NCBI GenBank assembly: GCA_016720905.1
Contig: JADKJT010000002.1
Location: forward strand, 124,001 to 188,000
DNA from: Gemmatimonadaceae bacterium
GTDB lineage: Bacteria > Gemmatimonadota > Gemmatimonadetes > Gemmatimonadales > Gemmatimonadaceae
Direction: 5' to 3'
DNA length: 64,000 nt
This document shows positions 34,124 through 42,359 of this stretch, piece by piece. The notes beneath the pieces are model-generated. The model was not told the origin of the DNA, searched no databases, and saw only the letters and a program-made list of their open reading frames with translations. The position numbers were made by a program, and so were the translations under genes. The number at the start of each line of letters is the position of its first letter. Position 1 is the stretch's first letter.

Positions 34124-34735
34124 TCATACGCGCTGTGCCACGAAGCGAGTCACGTGCGCATCCCCGCGGTGTCCGGGGCCCTCATCGAGGTGGGTTTCCC
34201 CTTCCCATGCGACGCACTCATCGAACACCGCATCGGGTACGCCGGCGACGTCTGCGCGGAGCATGTCCAGTGTGTACAGCATGGTCACGTCCTTGGGACC
34301 GCCGCTGGCACGACCGAGTTGGCGGGGATGAAACGCCTCGAGAATCAGCACACCACCCGCACGAAGGCCCGCCAGCAGCTGCCGATGGATCGAGGTGCGC
34401 ACCAATGGTGGAAAGTGCACGTACACGAGGACTAACGCGTAAGAGCTTCGCGCCGTTGGCCTCCACAGCCCCAGATCGGCGCACACCGTTTCGATCGACA
34501 CCCCGCGCTCGCTGGCAAGAGCCTGAGCCTTGGCAAGTCCCACTGTCGAGTTGTCCACGGACGTGACGCGATGCCCTTGCTCGGCCAGCCACACCCCGTT
34601 GCGGCCCTCACCATCACCGGGCACCAGCACGGTGCTGTTGGGTGCCAGGCGCGTTGCCTGTTCGCGCAAGAAAGCGTTTGGCGAGGTGCCGTACTTGAAT
34701 TCAGCGGCAGAGAACTGCTGATCCCAGAAGGACAT
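34124..34735 (-). CDS. Class I SAM-dependent methyltransferase
   Basis: A 203-aa methyltransferase. The SAM-binding region reads STVLVPGDGEGRNGVWLAEQ (E/DxGxGxG-like) followed by VTSVDNSTVGLAKAQALASE. The start MSFWDQQFSAAEFKYGTSPN with NAFLRE is typical of the TehB- or thiopurine-methyltransferase-like group, which methylate tellurite, selenite or thiols. The exact substrate cannot be told. Divergent from osmC, with which it shares an AT-rich promoter region. Confidence 0.85.
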   Translation of the reverse strand: MSFWDQQFSAAEFKYGTSPNAFLREQATRLAPNSTVLVPGDGEGRNGVWLAEQGHRVTSVDNSTVGLAKAQALASERGVSIETVCADLGLWRPTARSSYALVLVYVHFPPLVRTSIHRQLLAGLRAGGVLILEAFHPRQLGRASGGPKDVTMLYTLDMLRADVAGVPDAVFDECVAWEGETHLDEGPGHRGDAHVTRFVAQRV

Positions 34736-34756
34736 GATTGGCGGGTGGGACTCGAA

Positions 34757-34786
34757 TTCGTTATAGTATGACTATATCATTATATT
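34757..34786 (+). promoter_or_regulatory. AT-rich promoter with embedded palindrome upstream of osmC
   Basis: TATAGT-ATG-ACTATA (34762-34776) is a perfect inverted repeat with 6-bp arms. It lies between a possible -35 (TTCGTT, 34757-34762) and -10 (TATATT, 34781-34786). The AT-rich patch stands out against its GC-rich surroundings. A MarR/OhrR-like peroxide or thiol-responsive repressor site is a reasonable guess for an OsmC gene, but no such regulator is encoded in the window. Confidence 0.45.
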
Positions 34787-34824
34787 GTAACGCTGATTTT
34801 ACAAGAGCCGACCCCGGAGTCCCC

Positions 34825-35262
34825 ATGAGCACCCTCGTCACGGTCACGCAGCAGCAGGACTATCAGTTTCGCGTCGATTTCGGCACTGCCGTTCCGTCAC
34901 TCCTGGCCGACGAGCCCGCCCCGCTGGGGACCGGTCTTGGACCGTCCCCCAGCCAGCTACTGCTGGCCGCCGTCGCGAATTGCCTCACGGCCAGCCTGCT
35001 CTTCGCCATGCGCAAGTTCAAGCAGGACCCTGGCGGCATTCAGGCCACGGCCAGCGCCCGCATCGAACGCAACGACGAGAAGCGATTGCGCGTCCAGGAA
35101 ATCACCGTCGCGATTACCCTTGGCAAACCCGGTGCTGAAATCGATCAGCTCGACCGCATTCTCTCGCAGTTCGAGAATTTCTGCACGGTGTCGCAGAGCG
35201 TGCGTCAGGGGATTCCGATTGTGGTGACCGTCGACGACGGGGCGGCGGTGCGCGTGAAATAG
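34825..35262 (+). CDS. OsmC family protein
   Basis: A 145-aa OsmC/Ohr-like protein, ATG at 34825 with GGAG five bases upstream. The two redox cysteines of the family are in LLAAVANCLTASLLFAM and ENFCTVSQSVRQG. GPSPSQLLLAAVANC is the usual helix entry. Family members reduce organic hydroperoxides with thiol cofactors. Its C-terminal end lies 9 bp from the convergent kinase gene. The neighbouring thiol/sulfur genes fit a redox role. Confidence 0.87.
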   Translation: MSTLVTVTQQQDYQFRVDFGTAVPSLLADEPAPLGTGLGPSPSQLLLAAVANCLTASLLFAMRKFKQDPGGIQATASARIERNDEKRLRVQEITVAITLGKPGAEIDQLDRILSQFENFCTVSQSVRQGIPIVVTVDDGAAVRVK

Positions 35263-35271
35263 TCCACCGGG

Positions 35272-37185
35272 CTACCGGAACTTCGGTGAGCCGATCACCT
35301 GCGCCGACACGAGGTTCCAGTCCCCGGCATCGCGACTCAGATCGATCGCAAATTGCGCCACCGTTTTCCGGTTGGCGCCAAACGGTGACCGGAAGTTCAG
35401 CGTGGCGTCGAACTGCGCCGACCCACCGCCTTCGGCTCGAGACCGGTTGGTCACGTTGACGTCCGACACTTCCACCCGCCCGGCTCGCAACAGCGCGATC
35501 AGCTGATCGTGAACAGATCGATTGGTTCCGGATGCCAGCAGCAGTCGCTCAACGGTTGCCACATCGCGGTCTCGAATGGCCTGCACGAAGAACTCGACCT
35601 TTCGCGCGACCTCGGCGCGAAAGCCTGCCTCAGGCGAGACCGCTTCGGCCGGTTTGGATACCACTGGCGGCACAGCGATAATTTCCGGCGGCGCTTCCCC
35701 GTGCGGCACGACGGGTTGAGGCTCCTGTGGCCGAGACACCTTGGGAGTGTCCGCCGGCCGTCGACCCCGCCCTCCACTGGGGGGAATGGTGGGAGGCGTC
35801 GGAACAGGCTTTCCGCCACCCACGTCCTGAAGGCCGCCGACTTTCGGGATCTGCACACCTCCTCGCGCCGGCGGTTCCACTACGCCGCCGCCCTGAGGCG
35901 TGGTCCGTTGAGTGGTGTCTCCCAAACTACCTCGGACAGGAGTTCCCCCCACTGGCGTCTTGCTGTCGTTGCCGTCATCGGGCCCAGCCGACATGTATTT
36001 GAGCGCGCTCGCGCCGGTTGCCACAAACAGCAACGCACCGGTCAGCCAGCGCCGCCGGTCGTACTGCCACTTCCGCCCTTCGCGTGCCAACCATCCACCC
36101 GTCGGGACGGTCGGCGATTCGGCCGTCGTGAACGACGCCTCCAATCCCAGTCGCGTTGCGGGTACGTCGTGCACAGCAGCTGCCGCATACCGTGTTTCGG
36201 GCATGCCGTCCGACGCAGCGGGCGTGCTCGACGCGACTCGGGTGGGTGGCATGCCCGCCGCCACCGATGCCACTACCGGTGCGGCCGCCGGGGTGGCCAC
36301 GGCCGCCGACTCGCGCGACTCGACGTCAATGCGCGTAGGCGGTACTGCGGCGTGGGCGACCTTTCGTGGCCCCGCCTGCAACGCGTCGCGCAGCGACGCG
36401 CGCATGGTGGCGGCATTGAAGAAGCGATCCTCGCGCGCCTTCGCCATGGCCTTGAGGACAATCGCGTCCACGGCGTCCGGCACATCCTTCACGATGGCAC
36501 TTGGCGGCGTCGGCGGCTCGTGCAGCTGTTTCATCATCAGCGCATAGTCACTGTCCGCCTCAAAGGCCATGCGTCCGGTGATGAGTTCGAACAACACGGC
36601 GCCCAGTGCGTACAGGTCGGCACGTCCATCCACGTCTTCACCGCGCAGTTGCTCGGGCGCCATGTACATCGGGGTGCCCACCGCGTGACCGAATTGTGTC
36701 TGCCGGTCACGTCCCACCACGCGCGCAATGCCGAAATCCATGACCTTGATCAGGCCGGTGCTGGAGAGCATCACATTGGCCGGCTTGATGTCGCGGTGCA
36801 CGACACCCTTGTCATGCGCGTGGTCAAGCGCATCGCAGATCTCGACACAGATCTCCACCGCGCGCACCCACGAGAGCCCGCCAGACCTCGCCACCACCTG
36901 TTCGAGCGTCTCGCCCCGCACGTATTCCATGATCATCACGTAGTCGACGCCGTTGCGTTCGAGTCCGTGCAGCGTGGCAATTCGCGGGTGATTGAGGCGC
37001 GCCAGCGCGATCGCTTCGGCGCGAAAGCGCTCAATGAGACTGGCTTGCCCCGCCAGTTCACTGCGGAGCACTTTCAGCGCAACTTCACGGTCGAGCAATT
37101 CGTCGACCGCGCGGTACACGGCGCCCATCCCGCCGTCGCCAAGCTTCTCGACAATGCGATAATTGCCCACCACCGTCCCGATCAC
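35272..37185 (-). CDS. Transmembrane Ser/Thr protein kinase with PxTR-repeat linker
   Basis: A 637-aa kinase. The domain at ~8-265 is intact: KLGDGGMGAVYRAVD, VALKVLRSEL, HRDIKPANVML (HRD 130-132), DFG (150-152) and GTPMYMAPEQLRGE. The linker (270-370) has four P-x-T-R motifs (Thr284, Thr315, Thr331, Thr344), good candidates for phosphorylated docking sites. One helix (WLTGALLFVATGASALKYM, ~380-398) crosses the membrane. A Pro/Gly-rich stretch and a C-terminal NTF2-like domain (EVARKVEFFVQAIRDRDVAT, GDWNLVSAQVIGSPKF) lie outside. Its ATG overlaps the kinase-phosphatase stop by 4 bp; it is the last gene of the operon. Confidence 0.92.
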   Translation of the reverse strand: MIGTVVGNYRIVEKLGDGGMGAVYRAVDELLDREVALKVLRSELAGQASLIERFRAEAIALARLNHPRIATLHGLERNGVDYVMIMEYVRGETLEQVVARSGGLSWVRAVEICVEICDALDHAHDKGVVHRDIKPANVMLSSTGLIKVMDFGIARVVGRDRQTQFGHAVGTPMYMAPEQLRGEDVDGRADLYALGAVLFELITGRMAFEADSDYALMMKQLHEPPTPPSAIVKDVPDAVDAIVLKAMAKAREDRFFNAATMRASLRDALQAGPRKVAHAAVPPTRIDVESRESAAVATPAAAPVVASVAAGMPPTRVASSTPAASDGMPETRYAAAAVHDVPATRLGLEASFTTAESPTVPTGGWLAREGRKWQYDRRRWLTGALLFVATGASALKYMSAGPDDGNDSKTPVGGTPVRGSLGDTTQRTTPQGGGVVEPPARGGVQIPKVGGLQDVGGGKPVPTPPTIPPSGGRGRRPADTPKVSRPQEPQPVVPHGEAPPEIIAVPPVVSKPAEAVSPEAGFRAEVARKVEFFVQAIRDRDVATVERLLLASGTNRSVHDQLIALLRAGRVEVSDVNVTNRSRAEGGGSAQFDATLNFRSPFGANRKTVAQFAIDLSRDAGDWNLVSAQVIGSPKFR

Positions 37186-39593
37186 GGCGTCACCTCAACG
37201 ACCCGAGTGGCTTTCACCGGAGCGCTCCCGTTGGACGAGGCGCTCATGGCCAGTACCGCGACGGAAATGTTGTCAAACCCACCATGGTCGCGGGCGAGCG
37301 ACACCAGTCGATCGCACGCCTCCTGCGTGCCGTACGACAGCACGGCCCCAAGGATGTCGGCGTCCTCCACCAGGTCGTACAATCCGTCCGAACAGATGAG
37401 GAAGCGGTCGTTGGCGCGCACGCCAAACGGCTGCGGCCAACTGGTGACCTGGACATCGCGTCGCACGCCGAGCGCGCGCAGAATGACGTTCTTGTCAGGA
37501 TGATGACGTGCTTCCTCGCGGCTGATGATCCCGCGCCGCACCAGTTCCATCACTTCCGAGTGATCCTCGGTCATCAGAAAAATGTCGCGGTCCCGCACCA
37601 GGTACAGTCGGGAATCGCCAACGTGCGCGCAGTAGGCCTGGTCACCCTTCACCAGCAAGGCGGTGCACGTGGTGCCCATCCCTTTCAGTTTTTCATCCTG
37701 CTGGGATGCGTCGTAGACGGTGCGATTGGCCTTTTCGACTGCGCGCGCCAATGATGCCGCCGGATCCTTGGCGTCCTCGCGGAAATGTTGCTCGATGGCG
37801 TCAATCGCCAGGCGACTCGCCACTTCACCACCCTCATGTCCACCCATGCCGTCGCACACCACGGCCAGCACGCCCACGCTCGCCAGCTGGTCCGGTGCGT
37901 CGGGCCGAATCACGCGAATGGCGTCTTCGTTACCGGTCCGCACGCACCCGGTATCAGTGGCAATACCGGATTCGCTGCGCAGCACCGGGCGGGCGCCGGA
38001 CGCATCAACGGCCGTCAACTCCTGCGTGGACTTGATCGCGGGTGCGCCCGATGAACCGTTGCCGCCAAACAAGCGGCGAAAGAACAGCGCGGCGCCGGCC
38101 AAGGCCAACGGGGGCGCGTCGAGAGGTGATTGGGCGGGAACCGCGGGCGCTTTTGGCGGGGCCTCGCGTGCCAACGGAGTCGCTCCGTCCTCCGGCAGGT
38201 TTTCGTGCACGACACGCTCGAGTTGGTAGGAGTACTCCGGCTTGCCAATCAGCACGGGAAATTTCACCAGTGAATCGCGGTAGCCGGGACGTTTGAGAAT
38301 CAGCTGCACTTCGCTCCCGATCTGCCGGGTCACAGTAAAAGGCGTCGTACCAACTTTCCGCCCTTCAATCCACACCTCCGCCGGCAGCTCAAGTGTTTTC
38401 ACCGAAACGGTCTGGCTGTCGGTGACCGGGGTGGGCGAATAGTCGAACACGGTGGGAGGCACGACCAACTCCACCGGGCCAGGCACCACGGCCACCGTGT
38501 CACGGCCAACCAACGTGTCGGCATCCGAGTGCTTGATGTCGCGCGGCGTCAGGCTATACGCGAACAGACCGACCACCGTGGCCAGTCCCAGCACGACGGT
38601 CACGGTCGACGCATGCTGCCGTGACAACATTTGGAGCTGTTCACGACGCTCCGGTTTGATGCCCCACGCCGCCGCCCTGGCGCGAAACGATGCGAGCATC
38701 GGCGACAGGGGCAGGGGCACCGGCAACATCGCCCGCGCGGGCGCACGTGGTGCCGCAGCCGGCGTCACCGTTGGCGCGCTGATCGACTGCAGGTCACTCA
38801 GGATGGCACTGGCCGTCTGGTAGCGCGCTTCCAGTCGCACCGTCAGGCACTGGGCAATGATGCGGTCCACGGCGGGCGAGACGCTGCGATGCGACCGCGA
38901 TGCCGGCGAGTAGTCGGCGGCGAGTATCCGTTCCGTGAGCTGCGCCACGCCGCCACCATCAAACGGCAGGCGCCCGGTCAGCATCTCGTAGAGCAACACC
39001 CCCAGCGCCCACAGATCAGAGCGGGACTCGGCGATGCCGCTCCGCAACTGTTCCGGAGACAAGTAGTGCCACGTGCCGATGACGGCACCAGCGGCCGTCA
39101 GCTTGGGGCTCTGGGCTGACTTCGCGATGCCGAAATCCAGCAATCGCGGCGATCCGTCGCGCGCAATCTTCACGTTGGACGACTTGATGTCGCGATGCAG
39201 GACGCCACGCTGATGCATGTAACCCACGGCATCAACGATGGCCGCAAACAGCGGAAGTGCCTCACGGGGCGAAAGTCCACCGCGCTGTCGGATACGACTT
39301 TCCAGTGAATCGCCTTCGATGTACTCCATGGCGATGGCCGGCGCGTCGTCGGACTCGATGAACTCCCGCATCGCGGCAATGTTCGGATGCCGCAACGCGG
39401 CATGAATGCGCGCTTCGTTCCGGAAGCGTTGCAGCATGTCCGCTCCCTGCGCGTTGAGGAGCAGCTTGACGGCCACGATCTCCCCGGTTCGCACGTGCGC
39501 GGCGCGATACACCTCGCCCATGCCACCGGCGCCGATGAAGTCCAGGAGCCGGTAGTGTCCGATTGTCGTGTTCGCGAAGTCGCCGGCGGACAT
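37182..39593 (-). CDS. Ser/Thr kinase-PEGA-PP2C phosphatase fusion
   Basis: An ~803-aa protein combining opposing activities. The kinase (~13-270) has FIGAGGMGEVYRAAH, VAVKLLLN, GVLHRDIKSSNVKI, DFGIAKSA and YLSPEQLRSG. A helix lies at ~328-348 (STVTVVLGLATVVGLFAYSL), then a PEGA-like domain (LPAEVWIEGRKVGTTPFTVT). A second short hydrophobic stretch with flanking Arg pair (PPLALAGAALFFRRLFG, ~494-510) follows. The PP2C domain (~545-785) keeps its metal motifs TGNEDA, VVCDGMGGHEGGEVAS, GDSRLYLV, SDGLYDLV and DNISVAVL. The C-terminal KATRVVEV echoes the TR motif of its partners. Start 39593 is preferred; GTG 39632 is possible. Confidence 0.92.
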   Translation of the reverse strand: MSAGDFANTTIGHYRLLDFIGAGGMGEVYRAAHVRTGEIVAVKLLLNAQGADMLQRFRNEARIHAALRHPNIAAMREFIESDDAPAIAMEYIEGDSLESRIRQRGGLSPREALPLFAAIVDAVGYMHQRGVLHRDIKSSNVKIARDGSPRLLDFGIAKSAQSPKLTAAGAVIGTWHYLSPEQLRSGIAESRSDLWALGVLLYEMLTGRLPFDGGGVAQLTERILAADYSPASRSHRSVSPAVDRIIAQCLTVRLEARYQTASAILSDLQSISAPTVTPAAAPRAPARAMLPVPLPLSPMLASFRARAAAWGIKPERREQLQMLSRQHASTVTVVLGLATVVGLFAYSLTPRDIKHSDADTLVGRDTVAVVPGPVELVVPPTVFDYSPTPVTDSQTVSVKTLELPAEVWIEGRKVGTTPFTVTRQIGSEVQLILKRPGYRDSLVKFPVLIGKPEYSYQLERVVHENLPEDGATPLAREAPPKAPAVPAQSPLDAPPLALAGAALFFRRLFGGNGSSGAPAIKSTQELTAVDASGARPVLRSESGIATDTGCVRTGNEDAIRVIRPDAPDQLASVGVLAVVCDGMGGHEGGEVASRLAIDAIEQHFREDAKDPAASLARAVEKANRTVYDASQQDEKLKGMGTTCTALLVKGDQAYCAHVGDSRLYLVRDRDIFLMTEDHSEVMELVRRGIISREEARHHPDKNVILRALGVRRDVQVTSWPQPFGVRANDRFLICSDGLYDLVEDADILGAVLSYGTQEACDRLVSLARDHGGFDNISVAVLAMSASSNGSAPVKATRVVEVTP

Positions 39594-39678
39594 CAGTGAA
39601 GACTCTGAAGCACGGGAGAAGGAATGTGACACGACGCGGAGTCGCCCGCTGTTCGCGAACGACCCCGCGTGTTCACGA

Positions 39679-41445
39679 CTACTTGACGTTGCCGGTCACC
39701 GACATCAACTGCATGCCGTAGCGGATCGGCACCGCAAACGTGATCCGTTGATTTCCCGAGCCGGCTCGCGACGCGAAGAAGAGCCCGATGACACGGCCAT
39801 AGGCATCGAACATCGGGCCGCCACTGTTCCCGGAACCGGTGGAAGAAATCGTCAGCTGGTACGTGTCCCCGTTGGGCGAGTAGGTCTGCAGCACCTGATC
39901 CACCGGTCCGTCGGCGGCCCGAATGATCTTGCCGATGTTCCCCACGGACAGCGTGGGATCGGGAACCACGCGGCTCTGCGCGTCGCGATTGAACATGTCG
40001 CGCGACTTGAACACGGCCCGCACTTCGTTGGACAGGCCCGGATAGCCCATGACAATGACTTCATCGCCCACCTTGGTGGCGTCGTAGCTGTCATGCAGCG
40101 TGACCGCGGGCACCGGGCCGGGATTGCTGATCTTGATCAGCGCGACGTCGTGGATATCCGACACGCGTGTCACCTGCGCTTCCATCGGCGTCGTGTTCTT
40201 CGGGAAGCGCACGAAGATGTACTCCTGCCGTCCCTTGAATACGTCCGTTTCGCGCTTGGGACCGTACTGCTTGGTTTCCGAGGGAATGTAGTCGCCGGGC
40301 GGATTCACGACGATGGGTGCTCCCTGTTCGTCAAGCGCGATCTTGCCGTCCTGCAGCAACACTCCCGGTTGATCGCCGAGTCCGAATGGTGCGCGCCAGC
40401 CGGCCGCGACATGCCGATTGGTGAGAATGAACCCGTCCGCAGTCACCACAAAGCCGGAGCCGTGCCCGTTCTCCGCGATCCGTTCGGCGCCATCGCCGGC
40501 ACTCATGGTGAGGGACGGTTCCAGCGCGCCGCCATCAACCCGCACATACGCTTTGAGACGGGCTTCACCGCCCGGAATGATGGCCGTCTTCCGCCCGTTC
40601 TTCGCGGTGTACTGGTTGGCCACGGTCTCGTGGTACACCTGCGCACCCGTTGGCGCGTAGATGAGATTCCAGGCCATGTCGATCTGCACCGTTGCACCAC
40701 CAAACTGCGCGGCGACTTCGGCCGGCGTCAGCATCTTGCCAAGATCACGCGCACGCGCGGTGCTGCCGGCGAGACCCTTCAGGGAATCCGCCGCTGCCGC
40801 TTCCGCATCATTGGTCCGCTTCACGGAGTAGGCGCCAACCGCCGCCACCAATACCAATGCCGCGACACCTACCATGATGGTGTGCTTGCGGCCTTCCTGT
40901 TTGGTCTGGCCAATCATGCGCTCCACGGTGGCCTTGCCAACCTGATTGGCTCCCTTGGCCGAGCCGCCAATCGGTGCGTTTGACGTGGCACCGGCGCCGG
41001 CCGTGGCCGCTGCGCCGCCACCGCCCATCGCCGTGGCGCCGACACGCGTTTCGTTGACGCCACCCACCGGTGATCCCACCGCCATACGGGTGGCCTTCAC
41101 ATATTGCGCCGGGAGCGGATCGATATCGAACTGCAGCTCCGGGCCGCCCGCACCCAGCTGAATGATGTCGCCCGGTTGCACCGGCATCGTACCAACGACG
41201 CGCAGCTTGTTGAGATACGTCCCGTTGCGCGTGTTGAGATCCGAAACGGTGAAACGGTGCGGGTCATTCGGGTCGCGAGCAATCCGCGCGTGCTGTCGGC
41301 CAACGAGATCATCCTTTTCAGGATCAAACCGAACGCCGGAGTTGGGATCCCGTCCAAGCACGAGTTCGGCGAAGCCCTGGAGTGGAAACTCCTCCACCTG
41401 GCTGGCCTTCGACCCCTTCAGATGACGCAGGATGACGCGTTCCAT
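39679..41445 (-). CDS. FHA domain-transmembrane-trypsin-like serine protease
   Basis: A 588-aa protein with an excellent start (GGAGGT eight bases before ATG 41445). The N-terminal FHA domain (~22-100) has the phosphothreonine-binding motifs LGRDPNSG, VGRQHARI and SDLNTRNGTYLN. A Gly/Ala-rich linker with KATRMAV and NETRVGA follows, then one helix (HTIMVGVAALVLVAAVGAY, ~189-207). The outer part is a trypsin/DegP-like protease with His345 (LTNRHVAAG), Asp433 (IHDVALIKI) and Ser541 (GSGNSGGPMFD). FHA lies inside and the protease in the periplasm. First gene of the operon with the two kinases. No PDZ domain is visible. Confidence 0.92.
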   Translation of the reverse strand: MERVILRHLKGSKASQVEEFPLQGFAELVLGRDPNSGVRFDPEKDDLVGRQHARIARDPNDPHRFTVSDLNTRNGTYLNKLRVVGTMPVQPGDIIQLGAGGPELQFDIDPLPAQYVKATRMAVGSPVGGVNETRVGATAMGGGGAAATAGAGATSNAPIGGSAKGANQVGKATVERMIGQTKQEGRKHTIMVGVAALVLVAAVGAYSVKRTNDAEAAAADSLKGLAGSTARARDLGKMLTPAEVAAQFGGATVQIDMAWNLIYAPTGAQVYHETVANQYTAKNGRKTAIIPGGEARLKAYVRVDGGALEPSLTMSAGDGAERIAENGHGSGFVVTADGFILTNRHVAAGWRAPFGLGDQPGVLLQDGKIALDEQGAPIVVNPPGDYIPSETKQYGPKRETDVFKGRQEYIFVRFPKNTTPMEAQVTRVSDIHDVALIKISNPGPVPAVTLHDSYDATKVGDEVIVMGYPGLSNEVRAVFKSRDMFNRDAQSRVVPDPTLSVGNIGKIIRAADGPVDQVLQTYSPNGDTYQLTISSTGSGNSGGPMFDAYGRVIGLFFASRAGSGNQRITFAVPIRYGMQLMSVTGNVK

Positions 41446-41693
41446 GGCAACCGACCTCCGGTGACGGTAAGGTCCCGGGGGTCCCCCGGGGGCATGATGT
41501 TTGAGGTGCGTACAACGGTTCCTGTCCCTAATGCGCAAATCGGGACGAAAACGGATCATTTGCGCGGCGGATGCGTTGCGGTGCAATGTTCTTTCACGTG
41601 AATTGCCCTTGCGTACCGTTCGAGATCATGGGGCTCAAACGAGCCAACATCGTGTGCGCGTACTCCCTCGTCGCCTCTGAGGAGATCACATTT

Positions 41694-42308
41694 ATGCTTC
41701 GTCGTTCTGCGACCGTTATCCTGTCGCTCTGCGCCGCCGTTGCGGCCTCGGCGCCCTTGTCGGCCCAGTCCGCCCATCGCTGGTCGCTACAGGCGTCCGG
41801 ACTGTACGTGGGGGTGTACGGCGACGCATATACGGGACTCTCCAATGGAGCCGGCTTCGAGGCGCAGGTGCGCTACAATCCCAGTGCGTTCTCGCTTGGC
41901 GTCGGCTACCAGTCCTCGGTGCACGATCTCAACGTGCAGGGCTTCAAGACGGTCGACTTGTCCGGACCGTTTGTCGAGCCGCGCTTTGTGCTGGATATCG
42001 GCAGTGACCGCGCCGCGCCGTATCTCGCGGCCCGTGTGGCGTACCTCACGCAGCAGGCGGACATCACGGATCTGGGCGACACCTACACGTTGACGGCCAA
42101 CGGCACGCAGATCAACGGCGGAGGCGGCGTGCTGGTGCGGATGACGCCACGCGTGAACCTCGATATCGGCGCGACGTTCGGCGCGATCAACTTCGAAGAC
42201 GTGGTGGTGACCAACTCGGCCGGCGCCACGGTGACCGTGAACGGCTCATCCGGCAGCGGCAAGAATCTGGTGCTGCGGTTCGGCGTGTCGATCGGGCTCG
42301 GGAAGTAG
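41694..42308 (+). CDS. Outer-membrane beta-barrel protein
   Basis: A 204-aa protein with a signal peptide (MLRRSATVILSLCAAVAASA, then PLSAQS) and GGAG upstream of ATG 41694. The mature part alternates hydrophobic and polar residues in short strands (SLQASGLYVGVYG, AQVRYNPSAFSLGVGYQ, FVEPRFVLDI, YLAARVAYL, NLDIGATFGAINFEDV) and ends in a strand (LVLRFGVSIGLGK), as small eight-stranded OmpA/OmpW-like barrels do. Likely an outer-membrane protein; ligand unknown. It is divergent from the FHA-protease operon by 248 bp, and a promoter for both should lie there, though I cannot point to clear -35/-10 boxes. Confidence 0.8.
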   Translation: MLRRSATVILSLCAAVAASAPLSAQSAHRWSLQASGLYVGVYGDAYTGLSNGAGFEAQVRYNPSAFSLGVGYQSSVHDLNVQGFKTVDLSGPFVEPRFVLDIGSDRAAPYLAARVAYLTQQADITDLGDTYTLTANGTQINGGGGVLVRMTPRVNLDIGATFGAINFEDVVVTNSAGATVTVNGSSGSGKNLVLRFGVSIGLGK

Positions 42309-42359
42309 TGCCGGAGCGACCCGCGATGGTGGCATAGCGAGCGGAGGTTCGCGACACCC

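Noticed and set aside
35509..37503. 664-codon open frame on the plus strand
   Set aside because: It is antisense to the kinase gene and the end of the kinase-phosphatase gene, is very rich in Arg/His/Ala, and has no recognisable domain. It reflects the codon bias of the real genes.
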